DNA of 64,000 nucleotides, from assembly GCA_964019425.1 (NCBI GenBank), contig OZ025782.1, forward strand, positions 248,001 to 312,000, given 5' to 3'. This DNA comes from Flectonema sp. DT1601. Its lineage: Eukaryota; Euglenozoa; Diplonemea; Diplonemida; Diplonemidae. The notes under the pieces are model-generated. The model worked only from the letters and a program-made list of their open reading frames with translations, made no database searches and was not told where the DNA came from. Shown here piece after piece: positions 1 to 10,560 of this stretch (the first letter of the stretch is position 1; every line of letters starts with the position of its first letter). The position numbers and the translations under genes were made by a program.

Positions 1-344
1 GCTATCCCCAGCCACTGGAACATAGAGCTTGTAGCAGCGCCCTCAAGCAGCTATAGATTCTAGAAAAACTCCAGTAATCCTGAGGGTGCACTTATTGTGA
101 GCAACATGCTCACATTGCTCAACCATCACTGCCAGCAAGGGTGACTCAGAATCACCACCCGATATCGTACTCTGCAGTTCTCACGATCTATGATTCTCCT
201 GTCTCATCACTTCTCCAGTTCCTATCATTCCAGTCTTCATAGGAGCCCAGCGTGTAAACAAATTTCTGCAATGTAGCTGCTAAGCTGGTATTCGAGTATT
301 TTGAGGGCAACCAACAGAGATACTAGGCAAAAGTACCAGAAACA

Positions 345-835
345 GTCAAAAAATATGGAATTTTGAAACTGGTGAGCAGTTAGAGGATGCCCCAGTACCG
401 GATTTGGGTTTTTTGGATAGTATTTTCGTGGGGTGGTGAGCTCGGATTGGGTATTAGGTGCCCACAGAATAGCCTGGTAAAAATTGGGGGGGGACCTTTG
501 ATACGATACGAAAAGATTTATCTGGGAAGAATACTGCAGGTCTTTGCACAAAAAATAAAAATACTGTCACCATGAAACAAGAGGCTTTGAACATTGCCCG
601 TTTTCTTTGGTGGAGGCCACGTGAACGTAGTTGAGCACCTCTTGCCTACGCTACCGGGGGGACCTTTGATACGATACGAAAAGATTTATCTGGGAAGAAT
701 ACTGCAGGTCTTTGCACAAAAAAATAAAAATACTGTCACCATGAAACAGAAGGCTTTGAACACCGGGGGGACCTTTGATACGATACGAAAAGATTTATCG
801 GGGGGGGGGAGTTTCTGCACCGCCTCAAATAAATA
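345..835. mobile_element. Right inverted arm of a DNA transposon (left end outside the window)
   Basis: The segment at about 345-500 is the reverse complement of the left arm at 5675-5830. It ends in a run of G just before a block that starts GACCTTTGATACG. The outermost part of the arm, GTTTCTGCACCGCCTC, appears only after that block, at about 811. Arm and inserted block are shared by all three units, and the block is expanded here (see 488-803). Confidence 0.7.
488..803. repeat. G-run-anchored tandem repeat, three partial copies
   Basis: A block beginning GACCTTTGATACG follows a G run and occurs three times here: about 169 bp, about 110 bp, and about 36 bp. Each copy starts directly after a run of six or more G. 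The other two units have the block once (about 7396-7566 and 16607-16765). The pattern suggests recombination or slippage between poly-G tracts. Confidence 0.85.
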
Positions 836-1013
836 AGGGAAAACCTACAAATCCACTCAAAGGTTCTGGTGGAAGCTCCACAAGACCGTGACTGTAGTAT
901 CCGATCAGTCAAACTACCCTGCCACTGATTTTCACTTTAACAGCGAGCTATTAGTATATATTATTATGTCAGCTGTTTAAAAGAGAGGGAAGGGCTAAGC
1001 ATGCGATGTCTTC

Positions 1014-1152
1014 AACTTCAGAGTTGGTTCTTCTATTTTGTATGATCGACAACCATTCCAACCTTGGTGTATTAATGTGATGGAGAATACGATTATTGAT
1101 ATTGCGAATGTTGTTGTTTTTTGAACTCCACGCAGTTGATCTGGAAACCAAA
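1014..1152 (-). pseudogene. Fragment of the four-helix membrane protein gene
   Basis: These ~140 bp are almost identical to part of the membrane gene at 19641-20336, covering its last membrane segment and the start of the C-terminal tail. They match the diverged unit-3 paralogue, not the intact genes of units 1 and 2. No start codon or remaining domain is present, so this is a gene fragment carried in the repeat. Confidence 0.85.
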
Positions 1153-1899
1153 TTCATTATTATATCTCCCATTCTGTCGAAAAGCAATAACTAAAGAAGA
1201 GGAGAGACTTAATTCAGACGAGGAAAGAAGCCTCGAACACGAGGAGAGGATATAATCATCTCATTGATAATAACAAGCGTTTTGAATAAGATCTTTTCTT
1301 TGGCTCCATCATCATTATGGTTAAATATTAACAATTAGTTACACCTGACCAATACCGAGTATAAGATTCATCCCCAGTTTGTCCGAAGCATTACATTGTA
1401 ATGAGGGAGTACCGAAAAAGCTTTATATAAAAGTACCTCAAAAAAATTGGGAAGCGCGCAGCCCTTTCACAGCAACAAATGAAAACAAAAGGTTCACATA
1501 TATGATGAACGGTCAGTTTATCGCTGGATCAGTATGCATTTTGCTAAGAAAGTTAGTAGGAAATAAAAATATTGTTGGGATTGTCAAACAAACGAATAAA
1601 AATAATTCGTTCAAGACATCAAACAAATAAAATAAATTAAACAAATAATTAAATAAGTTAGTATTAATGTTTATCAGTCAAAAGAAGGGGAGAGGGAGGG
1701 AAAATTCAATCGAATGCAAAAGTTCGTAGGTATTAGGAAGTTCTAAGGGACTTCAGTTAGTTAATTAGCTAGCAGTATTAGTAAGTTCTAAGGGACTTCA
1801 GTTAGTTTAGTTAGCAAAATACAAACTGATGACTACGAGGGGTCTGGGTAGCCCGCATCAGTAAGTACCCAATCGCGAAGATTGTACTTTCACAGCTTC

Positions 1900-1924
1900 G
1901 GCTGGAAGTGATCGACTTCCAGCC
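1900..1924. repeat. Perfect 10-bp hairpin in the repeat unit
   Basis: GGCTGGAAGT, a five-base loop, then ACTTCCAGCC form a perfect inverted repeat. The same hairpin occurs at 10810-10834 and, slightly altered, near 18260. The flanking sequence resembles that around 2225-2290, so a small structured element may have been duplicated within the unit. Confidence 0.6.
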
Positions 1925-2065
1925 TCCACCTTGCCCAGAGGCTAACAGGTTGTAAACAACTAAAGAAAATAAAAGAGAAATGATCTGGGAGTGGGGGGGA
2001 CTTGGATAAATAAATCAAGGTTAACACGCAACAAATTAGACATGAATCATTATAACTGGATTCTG

Positions 2066-2095
<30 letters not shown>
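2066..2095. repeat. TAGA microsatellite
   Basis: A pure TAGA tract. The unit-2 counterpart (10976-11009) is one repeat longer, a simple marker that the two unit copies are distinct. Confidence 0.95.
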
Positions 2096-2096
<1 letters not shown>

Positions 2097-2140
2097 GGAA
2101 GTCCAATACATTGCGTACTGTGCATCGCTGATACAGCAAA

Positions 2141-2167
2141 CTAGGGAGCATCGGGTTAACTCCCTAG
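2141..2167. repeat. 8-bp hairpin in the repeat unit
   Basis: CTAGGGAG, an 11-base loop, then CTCCCTAG form a perfect stem. It is repeated in unit 2 near 11055-11081. No RNA gene is recognised around it. Confidence 0.5.
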
Positions 2168-2876
2168 AGCTACGAGGCAACAGCAACGTAATTAGACCCA
2201 ATCTTATTAGGATTGTTTTTTTATAGCTTCGGCTGACGGGGCATAATGAACACAGTATGCCTATTGTCAGCTTTCCACCTTGTCCGATTGTTGTCAGGAG
2301 GTGATATGAGGATAACTAAAGAGAAAAGAAAACAAATAAATGAATATATAAATTTAAAAAGAAAATAAAATAAAATATATAAAAACAAAGACTCTGGGGG
2401 CGGGGCGTTTGGATTCTGTAAGGGATAGAATTTTTCTTTATTTTATTTTTTTTGATAATGTTGTATATAACTAAAGGAGAGTTATCGAACACACACGCAA
2501 ATCGCATGCTTTAAATAAACTACCAGAGAAAGAAATGCTGTCAAGTCAAATTGACCCGGGGACCACGCACGTGGGGGGGAGGTGAAAAAAATAAAAAGTC
2601 TTCTTTCTTTCATATACATCTTTCTTTATAATACGACCATATGTGCCATATGCCCACACTCCACGAAAGAAAATAGAAAACCCCGGAACAGTACCGAGGA
2701 TCGTTCACCCCCAGTTGTCCAAAGCATTATAATTGTACTGTGGGCTTACCGAAAAGCTTTAGAAATGTACCACAAAAAACTGGGCAGCACATAGCCATAT
2801 CACTCAGCAAGAAATGAAAACCAAAAGGATCAGGTAAGATGACAGTCAGTTTAAGGTCATAACTGCGACGGACCTA

Positions 2877-3021
2877 GACTTCATTCTATATTGAAGTTGC
2901 TTATCGTTCTAAGATAAAAATCCATCGGAGCTCGCCAGGATAGGGCTAGCAATATTTATTTGCTTTTGTTCAATTTGAATTTTAATTTTTGACGTCTGGT
3001 CGTTTCACTATTACAGTCGAG
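2877..3021 (-). repeat. Short 3' end copy of the retroelement
   Basis: About 145 bp match the 3' end and last codons of the reverse-transcriptase element whose longer copy lies at 8571-10560. Equivalent pieces sit at 11782-11926 and 17579-17648. Only the element's 3' end is present. Confidence 0.75.
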
Positions 3022-3711
3022 CCTTGATCTTAAATAAGTTAGTATTAATAATTATCAGTCAATTAAAAAAAAAAAAAGGCAAAATTTCGTAGGACAACAA
3101 ACAAGTTGGTTTCGGACTAAGATTAAAAACAATCTTTCTTCGGACCATTCCCCTTACCCAGCCCTCTTTAGTGAAGAAAGCAAGGGGGACACTGCTCCTA
3201 AATCAGTTAGTTAGTATATATATACTTTGGAGTCACGTAAGTATCAACCTCTTGCAGGCAAACACAATGGCTAAAAGTAATTCTATACTAAAACTGTACC
3301 ACTGGCCAGAAGATACGCAAGCTAACCACATGCACGAAGCAGGCAGTATAAGTGACGGATGATAAAGAGAGGAGGAAAAGTGGCAGAGAAATTTTGCTAT
3401 TCGGTCCGATTCTTTACTCTTTTTTTCGCTGCGCAAAGAGTATTCATTCAGTTATTTTTTTTTTTTTGCCTTTCTTTTTGCCGCTTCTGCCAAACCCATC
3501 CTTGGATTTTCATTTTTATCTTTCAACTACACCTCACTGTGTACTTAAACCGGTAAAATAAAGCATCCAACGAAAGCAAAAAAAAAATCGGAAAATAAAA
3601 TTATTGAACCCTCCGAATAGCAAAATCCAGCGCAAAATAAATAAGTAAAAAAGAATCCTTGTTATATACGAGATACTATTGTCAATTATATCTATTTTTA
3701 TATATATTTGT

Positions 3712-3821
3712 ACCTACAAACCCATTGTTCGGTAGAAACAGAATTGCGGCAGCGTAAACTAACCTATTTCCTTTATTAGGATTTTGTACTGGTTGCGCAC
3801 AAACAAAATAAAAGTGTGAGT
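3712..3821. repeat. Dispersed repeat with an inverted copy at 51144-51237
   Basis: This stretch, also in unit 2 near 12617-12725, matches the reverse complement of 51144-51237 with small gaps. It is therefore an interspersed repeat, not unique to the array. It shows no coding potential. Confidence 0.7.
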
Positions 3822-3905
3822 GAGTAAGTAAAAAAGTGATGTTTGCCGATTCCTTCTTTTTCATCTTTTTTCGAAGCAGAGTCTTGTGTGATTCCCCAGC
3901 TTATT

Positions 3906-4259
3906 TCAAACAAGGAAAGAAGAACAAGAAATCTCTAGCACGAACTGAGACCAAAGGATCGTTGACATGTTTTCACACCGTGGATCGGTGGACTGATTAG
4001 ATTTCTTTACCCGCACTAGTGTACCAGCTGGTGTATTTGCATTAAATAACAGAAACAGATTCAATCCATAAGAGAAGAGGAATAACTTGATACTAATATT
4101 AAATGGAAAGCCAACTTGAAACCGACCAAAACGAGAATAGGGTTCGGCCAAACCTGGTTGAAATATAAGAAAATCAACAATTGGTATCATGTAAAAAATC
4201 CCATATGTGCTGCCGAAGATGGGGATTCGGGGCCACGAACTACAAGTTGAGCGCCCCAT
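3906..4259 (-). CDS. Possible small membrane protein (doubtful)
   Basis: A 117-codon frame starts MGRSTCSSWPRIPIF and is rich in hydrophobic segments. It lies just 3' of the membrane protein gene on the same strand. The equivalents at 12898-13161 and 19316-19549 keep the first ~50 residues but end differently, so either only the N-terminal half is constrained or this is not a gene. I recognise no family. It may be noncoding repeat sequence. Confidence 0.2.
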   Translation of the reverse strand: MGRSTCSSWPRIPIFGSTYGIFYMIPIVDFLIFQPGLAEPYSRFGRFQVGFPFNISIKLFLFSYGLNLFLLFNANTPAGTLVRVKKSNQSTDPRCENMSTILWSQFVLEISCSSFLV

Positions 4260-4350
4260 GCCCTGTAGCCCGTCACAGCTTGAAATAGAGGGGGAGAGAT
4301 TGATTAAGAGCAGCCAGTGTTTGAATAATATATATTTTAGTGAGTTTCTT

Positions 4351-5046
4351 TTAAACAGAATTCAACGTATCTAATGAATCAGGTTGCTGTTTAATTATCA
4401 ATTCTTCGATCTGTTCTTTTTCATCTTCGCAATTGATGTCTTCGAGTTCGTGTGTTTCTCTGAACTTCAGAGTTGGTATTCTAATTACGTATGATCGACA
4501 ACCATTCCAACCCTGACATGTTAGTATAAGAGATAACGCAATTACTGATATTGTGTATTTAGTTGTTTTCTCAAAAGGATTTAACTGCTCTGGAAACCAT
4601 ATTCTTGTCGTAAAGTAGAACGGCATTAGACACAAACCAACAACAAGTAGACCTTTCCAAAATATTAGCGGAAATGATCGAATTGATTTCATACGTGCAT
4701 TTGCGATGTTCAATTTTATGTCAGTTTTTGGAAGATCAGCTACTTCTCTATGATTAAAATATATCCGAAAACCCACTACTAGAATATTAGCAACAACAGA
4801 CATACCAAACGCAAATGTCACTGAACAACCCAACCATATGAGCAGTACAGTAACCAGTACCACAACAATTTCAGCAGACACTCCGCTGATAAGAAGATTT
4901 CTGCGATGAGCTATAAATACTTCCTTCTTTCTCTTTTCACACGTAATTATTCTTCCAGAACCGAATCTTCCATTTGGATAGTAGATTGTGCTTCCGTCTT
5001 CCTGATCAGCGAAGACACTTTCTGTGAATCTGTCCAAGAATCTCAT
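4351..5046 (-). CDS. Four-helix membrane protein of unknown function (unit 1)
   Basis: I do not recognise this protein. The start at 5046 (MRFLDRF) is chosen over an in-frame ATG nine codons upstream because the unit-3 paralogue begins there. It has 231 residues. The N-terminal soluble part contains GSTIYYPNGRFGSGRII, which loosely resembles small bacterial inner-membrane proteins with a YPWG-type motif (inference, weak). Four hydrophobic segments follow, near residues 47-68, 74-94, 128-148 and 166-186, with a basic loop between the second and third. The C-terminal tail is acidic (HELEDINCEDEKEQIEEL). The unit-2 copy is almost identical and the unit-3 copy is diverged in the middle, so the open frame appears maintained. 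It could be a host family or cargo of the repeat. Confidence 0.65.
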   Translation of the reverse strand: MRFLDRFTESVFADQEDGSTIYYPNGRFGSGRIITCEKRKKEVFIAHRRNLLISGVSAEIVVVLVTVLLIWLGCSVTFAFGMSVVANILVVGFRIYFNHREVADLPKTDIKLNIANARMKSIRSFPLIFWKGLLVVGLCLMPFYFTTRIWFPEQLNPFEKTTKYTISVIALSLILTCQGWNGCRSYVIRIPTLKFRETHELEDINCEDEKEQIEELIIKQQPDSLDTLNSV

Positions 5047-5248
5047 TTTATATTTTTTTTTCGTGTATACCACACTAATTTAAAAAAAGAAACCTTAACT
5101 CAAACAGTTTCTTTGCAAAGCAGTAGTGCCGGAAGCATCATCTCCAGACTTCTTAGCAAAATCCAAAAAAAGAAAAAAGATATGTGTATTAATTGAGGGG
5201 ATGCTTAAGTTGACATAATTCAACTCGAAAACAGTTTAATTATCGTCG

Positions 5249-5300
5249 AGTGGGGATTCCGGCGCCGAGCGCGAAAAGCGCGAGCACTCACGGGCTCAAT
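5249..5300. other. CpG-rich inverted-repeat patch upstream of the membrane gene
   Basis: A GC-rich patch with the inverted motif GCGCGAAAAGCGC lies about 200 bp upstream of the membrane gene start and recurs at about 14455-14506 upstream of the unit-2 gene. Its composition contrasts strongly with the AT-rich surroundings. A regulatory role is conceivable, but nothing shows one. Confidence 0.3.
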
Positions 5301-5656
5301 AATTTTACGTTTGAAAGAAGCGTGAAATTAGGGCTCATAATCCCACTGAGGTCATAATCACACTCTTACTGATGCCCATTATCCACATCCATTAAATTAT
5401 CCTCCCGGAAAACTTAAAATCACCCCCAACATAATTGCCATTATGTCAAAATCACCCGGATTATTACAGGTCAATAACTACATCGCCACAGCCATTTTAA
5501 ACCAAAAACAGAAAATCATAATTTTACTGCTGTATTAGATTTGGTCTTAACTTCACACTTTTGTGATAATTTCGATTTGCCAGCCATCGGCCTTGTGTAC
5601 GGAATGTAATTACCGGTGATGAAATGTGCACAGAAATAATTCGTTTATGGCATTAA

Positions 5657-7602
5657 ATAAATAAATGAGGATGTGCAGAAACCCCCCCCAATTTTTACCA
5701 GGCTATCCCGTGGGCACCTAACAACCAATCCGAGCCCACCACCCCACGAAAATAGTATCCAAAAAACTCAAATCCGGTACTGGGGCACCCTTTTACTGCC
5801 CACCAGTTTAAAAATTTCACTTTTTTGACTGTTTCTAGTAACATTTGCCTTGTAAGCTGTGTAACACTGGTAGAAATTATGTTTGAAATTTTGCTTTTCT
5901 TGAAGGCCCAGATTTCCTGCGATTTAGATGCGAGTGTCAGCGCAGATGTGATATTGCCAAAGTGTCGATCACATTCGGACTTGCCATGCCGACTAGGGAA
6001 AAAGTTAACCCAAGCTGATTAACTTATTTTACAGAACAGGCTGATGACGGTTGTGTTCTCAAGGTGCCTACCAGCATCAGCCCAATAGTGAATCATCTTA
6101 TCATTCTCAGACATCAAGAAGAACTTATTCATAACTGGATACGTTACTATCGCATTCTAGTTGATGTGTGAGAGTAGGAAGTTGTTATGGCCACACTGAA
6201 CCTCAGTTCCAAACTGCTCATGTAGTACACATCCAAGCAGACTATTTCCCCAGTTGATAGAAAGGGGAATTTGTCCCTTCTGTCATTAGAAGCCCTTTTC
6301 TTTATAATCCAGAGTCATGATATAGTCACCAGGATGGATTAGATGTATCTTCTCAATACACCTGACATGTCTCTTATCTCCAATGTGAGAATCTATTTCA
6401 ATAATTCCTCTCATTGTTGTTCGCTTCTCAGCTTCGGACTTTATGAGCGCCAGAAGGAAGTTACGATGATGTTGAAGGCCCCAGAGATCCATCCATTACG
6501 TCTGTCAACATCACAGATACATGTGGCGAATACTGAAGATGCCGGGCAGGCAAGCTTCTTTCAGGGATTGCTGCCTGTGAGACGGTAGTTGCACACATTC
6601 ATACAGCGCCGAAACTGCTGAAACTCAACTCCAGGTAGAGAACAGTACTGTGTGTATGAGATAGTGTCTTTTAGAGGGGAGTTATTATTAACTAGGTCAT
6701 CATGTTTTCAACAGCAACAGTAACCGCCTCTCTCCCTTTTCTTGATACATGGAGGAGTTTTATACTATGGTACCACTCGAGGTTACTAGTTCATCTTGAA
6801 CCTGATTTTTCATGTCAGGTGTTACAGCTGACAGGCAACCACTGACTCCACCTTCTTGTCCCTGTTCTTCCACAATTCCTTTCCTACTTCTATCCCAGTC
6901 TTCTGCAGTCACTTCTGCTATCCCCAGCCACTGGAACATAGAGCTTGTAGCAGCGCCCTCAAGCAGCTATAGATTCTAGAAAAACTCCAGTAATCCTGAG
7001 GGTGCACTTATTGTGAGCAACATGCTCACATTGCTCAACCATCACTGCCAGCAAGGGTGACTCAGAATCACCACCCGATATCGTACTCTGCAGTTCTCAC
7101 GATCTATGATTCTCCTGTCTCATCACTTCTCCAGTTCCTATCATTCCAGTCTTCATAGGAGCCCAGCGTGTAAACAAATTTCTGCAATGTAGCTGCTAAG
7201 CTGGTATTCGAGTATTTTGAGGGCAACCAACAGAGATACTAGGCAAAAGTACCAGAAACAGTCAAAAAATATGGAATTTTGAAACTGGTGAGCAGTTAGA
7301 GGATGCCCCAGTACCGGATTTGGGTTTTTTGGATAGTATTTTCGTGGGGTGGTGAGCTCGGATTGGGTATTAGGTGCCCAGAATAGCCTGGTAAAAATTG
7401 GGGGGACCTTTGATACGATACGAAAAGATTTATCTGGGAAGAATACTGCAGGTCTTTGCACAAAAAATAAAAATACTGTCACCATGAAACAAGAGGCTTT
7501 GAACATTGCCCGTTTTCTTTGGTGGAGGCCACGTGAACGTAGTTGAGAACCTCTTGCCTACGCTACCGGGGGGGGAGTTTCTGCACCGCCTCAAATAAAT
7601 AA
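5657..7602. mobile_element. DNA transposon with long inverted ends, decayed (units 1/2)
   Basis: The left arm (about 5657-5850) starts AATAAATAAATGAGG, reads through GTGCAGAAACCCCCC, then AATTTTTACCAGG. It is the reverse complement of a right arm at about 7225-7405, whose outermost ~35 bp continue at 7568-7602 after a ~165-bp inserted block. The body holds a decayed DDE-type transposase on the minus strand. Arms of nearly 190 bp with a C/G run are unusual. No clear target duplication is visible. A second copy spans 14863-16800. Confidence 0.65.
5870..6600 (-). pseudogene. Decayed DDE-type transposase
   Basis: Read on the minus strand, broken frames carry MTLDYKEKG, then HYWADAGRHLENT, then SRHGKSECDRHFGNI. 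The order of a DYKE-type Asp, a D-x-G-x-H motif and an HGKS-x-x-D-x-HF motif recalls DDE transposases common in protist and animal transposons. I cannot fix the superfamily. Several in-frame stops and at least one frame change show it is dead. It lies inside the inverted arms at 5657-7602, which supports its role as the former transposase. Confidence 0.55.
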
Positions 7603-7770
7603 GGGAAAACCTACAAATCTACTCAAAGGTTGCTCCACAAGACCGTGACTGTAGTATCCGATCAGTCAAACTACCCTGCCACTGATTTTCACTTTAACAG
7701 CGAGCTATTAGTATATATTATTATGTCAGCTGTTTAAAAGAGAGGGAAGGGCTAAGCATGCGATGTCTTC

Positions 7771-7909
7771 AACTTCAGAGTTGGTTCTTCTATTTTGTAT
7801 GATCGACAACCATTCCAACCTTGGTGTATTAATGTGATGGAGAATACGATTATTGATATTGCTAATGTTGTTGTTTTTTGAACTCCACGCAGTTGATCTG
7901 GAAACCAAA
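7771..7909 (-). pseudogene. Fragment of the four-helix membrane protein gene (unit 2)
   Basis: This is the unit-2 copy of the fragment at 1014-1152. It also matches the unit-3 gene best and has no remaining gene structure. Confidence 0.85.
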
Positions 7910-8570
7910 TTCATTATTATATCTCCCATTCTGTCGAAAAGCAATAATTAAAGAAGAGGAGAGACTTAATTCAGACGAGGAAAGAAGCCTCGAACACGAG
8001 GAGAGGATATAATCATTTCATTGATAATAACAAGCGTTTTGAATAAGATCTTTTCTTTGGCTCCATCATCATTATGGTTAAATATTAACAATTAGTTACA
8101 CCTGACCAATACCGAGTATAAGATTCATCCCCAGTTTGTCCGAAGCATTACATTGTAATGAGGGAGTACCGAAAAAGCTTTATATAAAAGTACCTCAAAA
8201 AAATTGGGAAGCGCGCAGCCCTTTCACAGCAACAAATGAAAACAAAAGGTTCACACATATGATGAACGGTCAGTTTATCGCTGGATCAGTATGCATTTTG
8301 CTAAGAAAGTTAGTAGGAAATAAAAATATTGTTGGGATTGTCAAACAAACGAATAAAAATAATTCGTTCAAGACATCATTTATTTTTTTTTTTTTTTTTT
8401 ATCAAACAAATAAAATAAATTAAACAAATAATTTAATAAGTTAGTATTAATGTTTATCAGTCAAAAGAAGGGGAGAGGGCGGGAAAATTCAATCGAACGC
8501 AAAAGTTCGTAAGACAACAAACAAATAATGGTTGGTTTCGGGCTAAAATTAAAAAAAATCTTAAGTTAGT

Positions 8571-10560
8571 ATCATTAATTTTAGAACAAAAAAGTGAGAA
8601 TAAGAAAAGTAGAGATCAATAAAAAAAAAAAAAAAAAAAAAAGGGGGTATTCATTTCTGCAGTTTCCTAACATCAAAGGGTAATAGAATATGTAGTTTCA
8701 GGCCTTAATCTTATACTACTTGTCCCTTTTTAGGCCTTCATCAGTAAGTTCTAAGGGACTTCATTCTATGTTGAAGTTGCTATCGTTCAAAGATAAAAAT
8801 CCATCGGAGCTCGCCAGGATAGGGCTAGCAATGTTTATTTGCTTTTGCTCAATTTGAATTTTTGACGTCTGGTCGTTTCACTATTACAGTCGAGTTAATG
8901 GATGAGTCGTCATCCAATTTGCGTTTTATTTTATCTTCGCATATCATCAAAGGTCCTATATTCGCAGGTGTCATTGTAACATCCATATCAGTCTGAGCTT
9001 TTAATGGTATCATATGGAAACTATACTCTGTAGTTCGGTACATCTTGTCAAAATGATCGAAAGGGAGTCTTAAATCTTTTGTGCCTTTAAGAATGTCTCG
9101 GATGATCATGGACTCAAATGAGACTAGCGCAACAATAAAGTGAGTCATCCTTGTTTTCGCTTTATGTAGAATAAGTGCTGCGGCTGCTTCAGGATAATCG
9201 AAATCTGCTGGGTTAACGAAGTACTCGATTCTCCTGTTGAATTTAGTCATGCAAGCCATGTTAAGTACTTGTAGCGAGAACCAACCATCTGGTGATGGTT
9301 TATGCTCTGAGTTGTTCGGTTCTACTTTAAGAGATTCTTCATAAAATCGCTGTTGGTAGTTTTGCAGAAAACTGAAGTTAATTCTATCGATATATAAATG
9401 ATCTGCAATGAAGTTGAGCGATGCCCATCCGCATTCTCCACCGAGAAGACCTTCTCCTGATGTTTGATGTAGGGATGGTGGAAATCGTTTATCCAAGGAA
9501 TGGCTTGTAGAGCCTGTGTGGTTAATTGTATCCTTTTCGATGCTTAATGGGACTTTGTGACTAAACTTCTCAAAAGTAAGGTTGATACGTCGACGCATTG
9601 CAGCTGCTGTATTACCATCATCAATGTGAGAGCTAATGAAGCGGAGGCATGCTGCTCTGATATTGTCAGATTTATAGCCCCGGTTGAGTAATCTATAAGT
9701 TACCGCTTCAAGTTCCTGTAAAAAGTCTGCCTGGTTGTTGCAGATTTTTAGAGCTCGTAAGATCATGGTGGTAAAGATACCTGAACCCATTGATTCTTGA
9801 GCTGCGGAATGCTGATGGGTAAACCTTGTTGGCGTAATATGCCAACCCCTGGCTTTGTCATTAACACTTAAACGAATCCATCGTTTATTTGTGTTAGTGA
9901 TCTCTATTCGGATACGAATTCCTATATAAGAGACGTCATCGATATTATTCGAAGTATCAGTGTAATCCATTGAGTATAGACTTGCTGGTGGAGGGTCACA
10001 ACTCCAGGTGAGGAAGTCGTCGATGTATCTACACGAGTGGTCATGTTGCCGAGCTAAGTCTAGATTTTTTGCTTCAATTAAAGAATCGATATATGCGGAT
10101 TCAACTCTATAGCAGTAGAGATTTGCTATATCGCTACTGGCGTTGCCACCCATTGGAATGCCTATTGTTTGTCTCCAAATATAACCTCTTAATGCAATAA
10201 AGGAGGAGTCAATACAGAATTCAAGTAATTTTTGACATTCTGCAAGCGCAAGAGAAGGGAATCGTGTAGGGTCACTCGATTCAAGTTAGTTTATTATTAT
10301 AAAATATTTACTTTGAAGTCATGTAAGTATCGACCTCTTGCAGGCAAACTCAATGGCTAAAAGTAATTCTATTGATACATAGCATCATTAATTTTAGAAC
10401 AGAAAAAGTGAGAATAAGAAAATTAGAGATTAGTAAAAAGAAAAGTATTCATTTCTGCAGTTTCCTAATATCAAAAGGGTAATAGAATATGTAGTTTCAG
10501 GTCTTAATCTCATACTACTTGTCCCTTTTTAGGCCTCCATCAGTAAGTTCTAAGGGACTT
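8571..10560 (-). mobile_element. Retroelement relic with ~190-bp direct terminal repeats
   Basis: Imperfect direct repeats at about 8571-8761 and 10383-10560 flank a region coding for the later part of a reverse transcriptase fused to a Josephin-like cysteine protease domain. Direct repeats around a reverse transcriptase with a GIPMGG motif would fit a Penelope-like element or an LTR relative; I cannot decide which. It looks incomplete, because the early part of the polyprotein is not seen. It occurs only in unit 2, while short 3' pieces occur in all units, so the family has been active or copied more than once. Confidence 0.6.
8849..10285 (-). CDS. Reverse transcriptase / Josephin-like protease region of the retroelement
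   Basis: The frame begins inside a reverse transcriptase. It shows the IGIPMGGNASSDIANLY fingers/palm motif and the catalytic RYIDDFL motif about 40 residues later, then a thumb-like region. The C-terminal ~200 residues contain GGECGWASLNFIADHLY, DGWFSLQVLN and MTHFIVAL. The order Cys, GWFSLQ, His matches Josephin-type cysteine proteases (ataxin-3 family). Candidate catalytic residues are Cys 241 and His 338 counted from the Met of PMGG. A deubiquitinase-like domain downstream of a reverse transcriptase is unusual. It is treated here as part of a fossil element. Family assignment of the protease is by eye. Confidence 0.6.
   Translation of the reverse strand, partial: LESSDPTRFPSLALAECQKLLEFCIDSSFIALRGYIWRQTIGIPMGGNASSDIANLYCYRVESAYIDSLIEAKNLDLARQHDHSCRYIDDFLTWSCDPPPASLYSMDYTDTSNNIDDVSYIGIRIRIEITNTNKRWIRLSVNDKARGWHITPTRFTHQHSAAQESMGSGIFTTMILRALKICNNQADFLQELEAVTYRLLNRGYKSDNIRAACLRFISSHIDDGNTAAAMRRRINLTFEKFSHKVPLSIEKDTINHTGSTSHSLDKRFPPSLHQTSGEGLLGGECGWASLNFIADHLYIDRINFSFLQNYQQRFYEESLKVEPNNSEHKPSPDGWFSLQVLNMACMTKFNRRIEYFVNPADFDYPEAAAALILHKAKTRMTHFIVALVSFESMIIRDILKGTKDLRLPFDHFDKMYRTTEYSFHMIPLKAQTDMDVTMTPANIGPLMICEDKIKRKLDDDSSINSTVIVKRPDVKNSN

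Larger units (their letters stand above)
1..6916. repeat. Compound repeat unit, copy 1
   Basis: The sequence at 1 recurs at 6917 and 16111 and stays nearly identical for kilobases. This copy holds the right arm of a DNA transposon, a fragment of the four-helix membrane gene (1014-1152), scrambled short repeats, the intact membrane gene (4351-5046), and the left arm and body of the next DNA transposon. The unit start is arbitrary because the array runs off the left edge. It lacks a ~2.1-kb segment that copy 2 carries. Confidence 0.9.
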
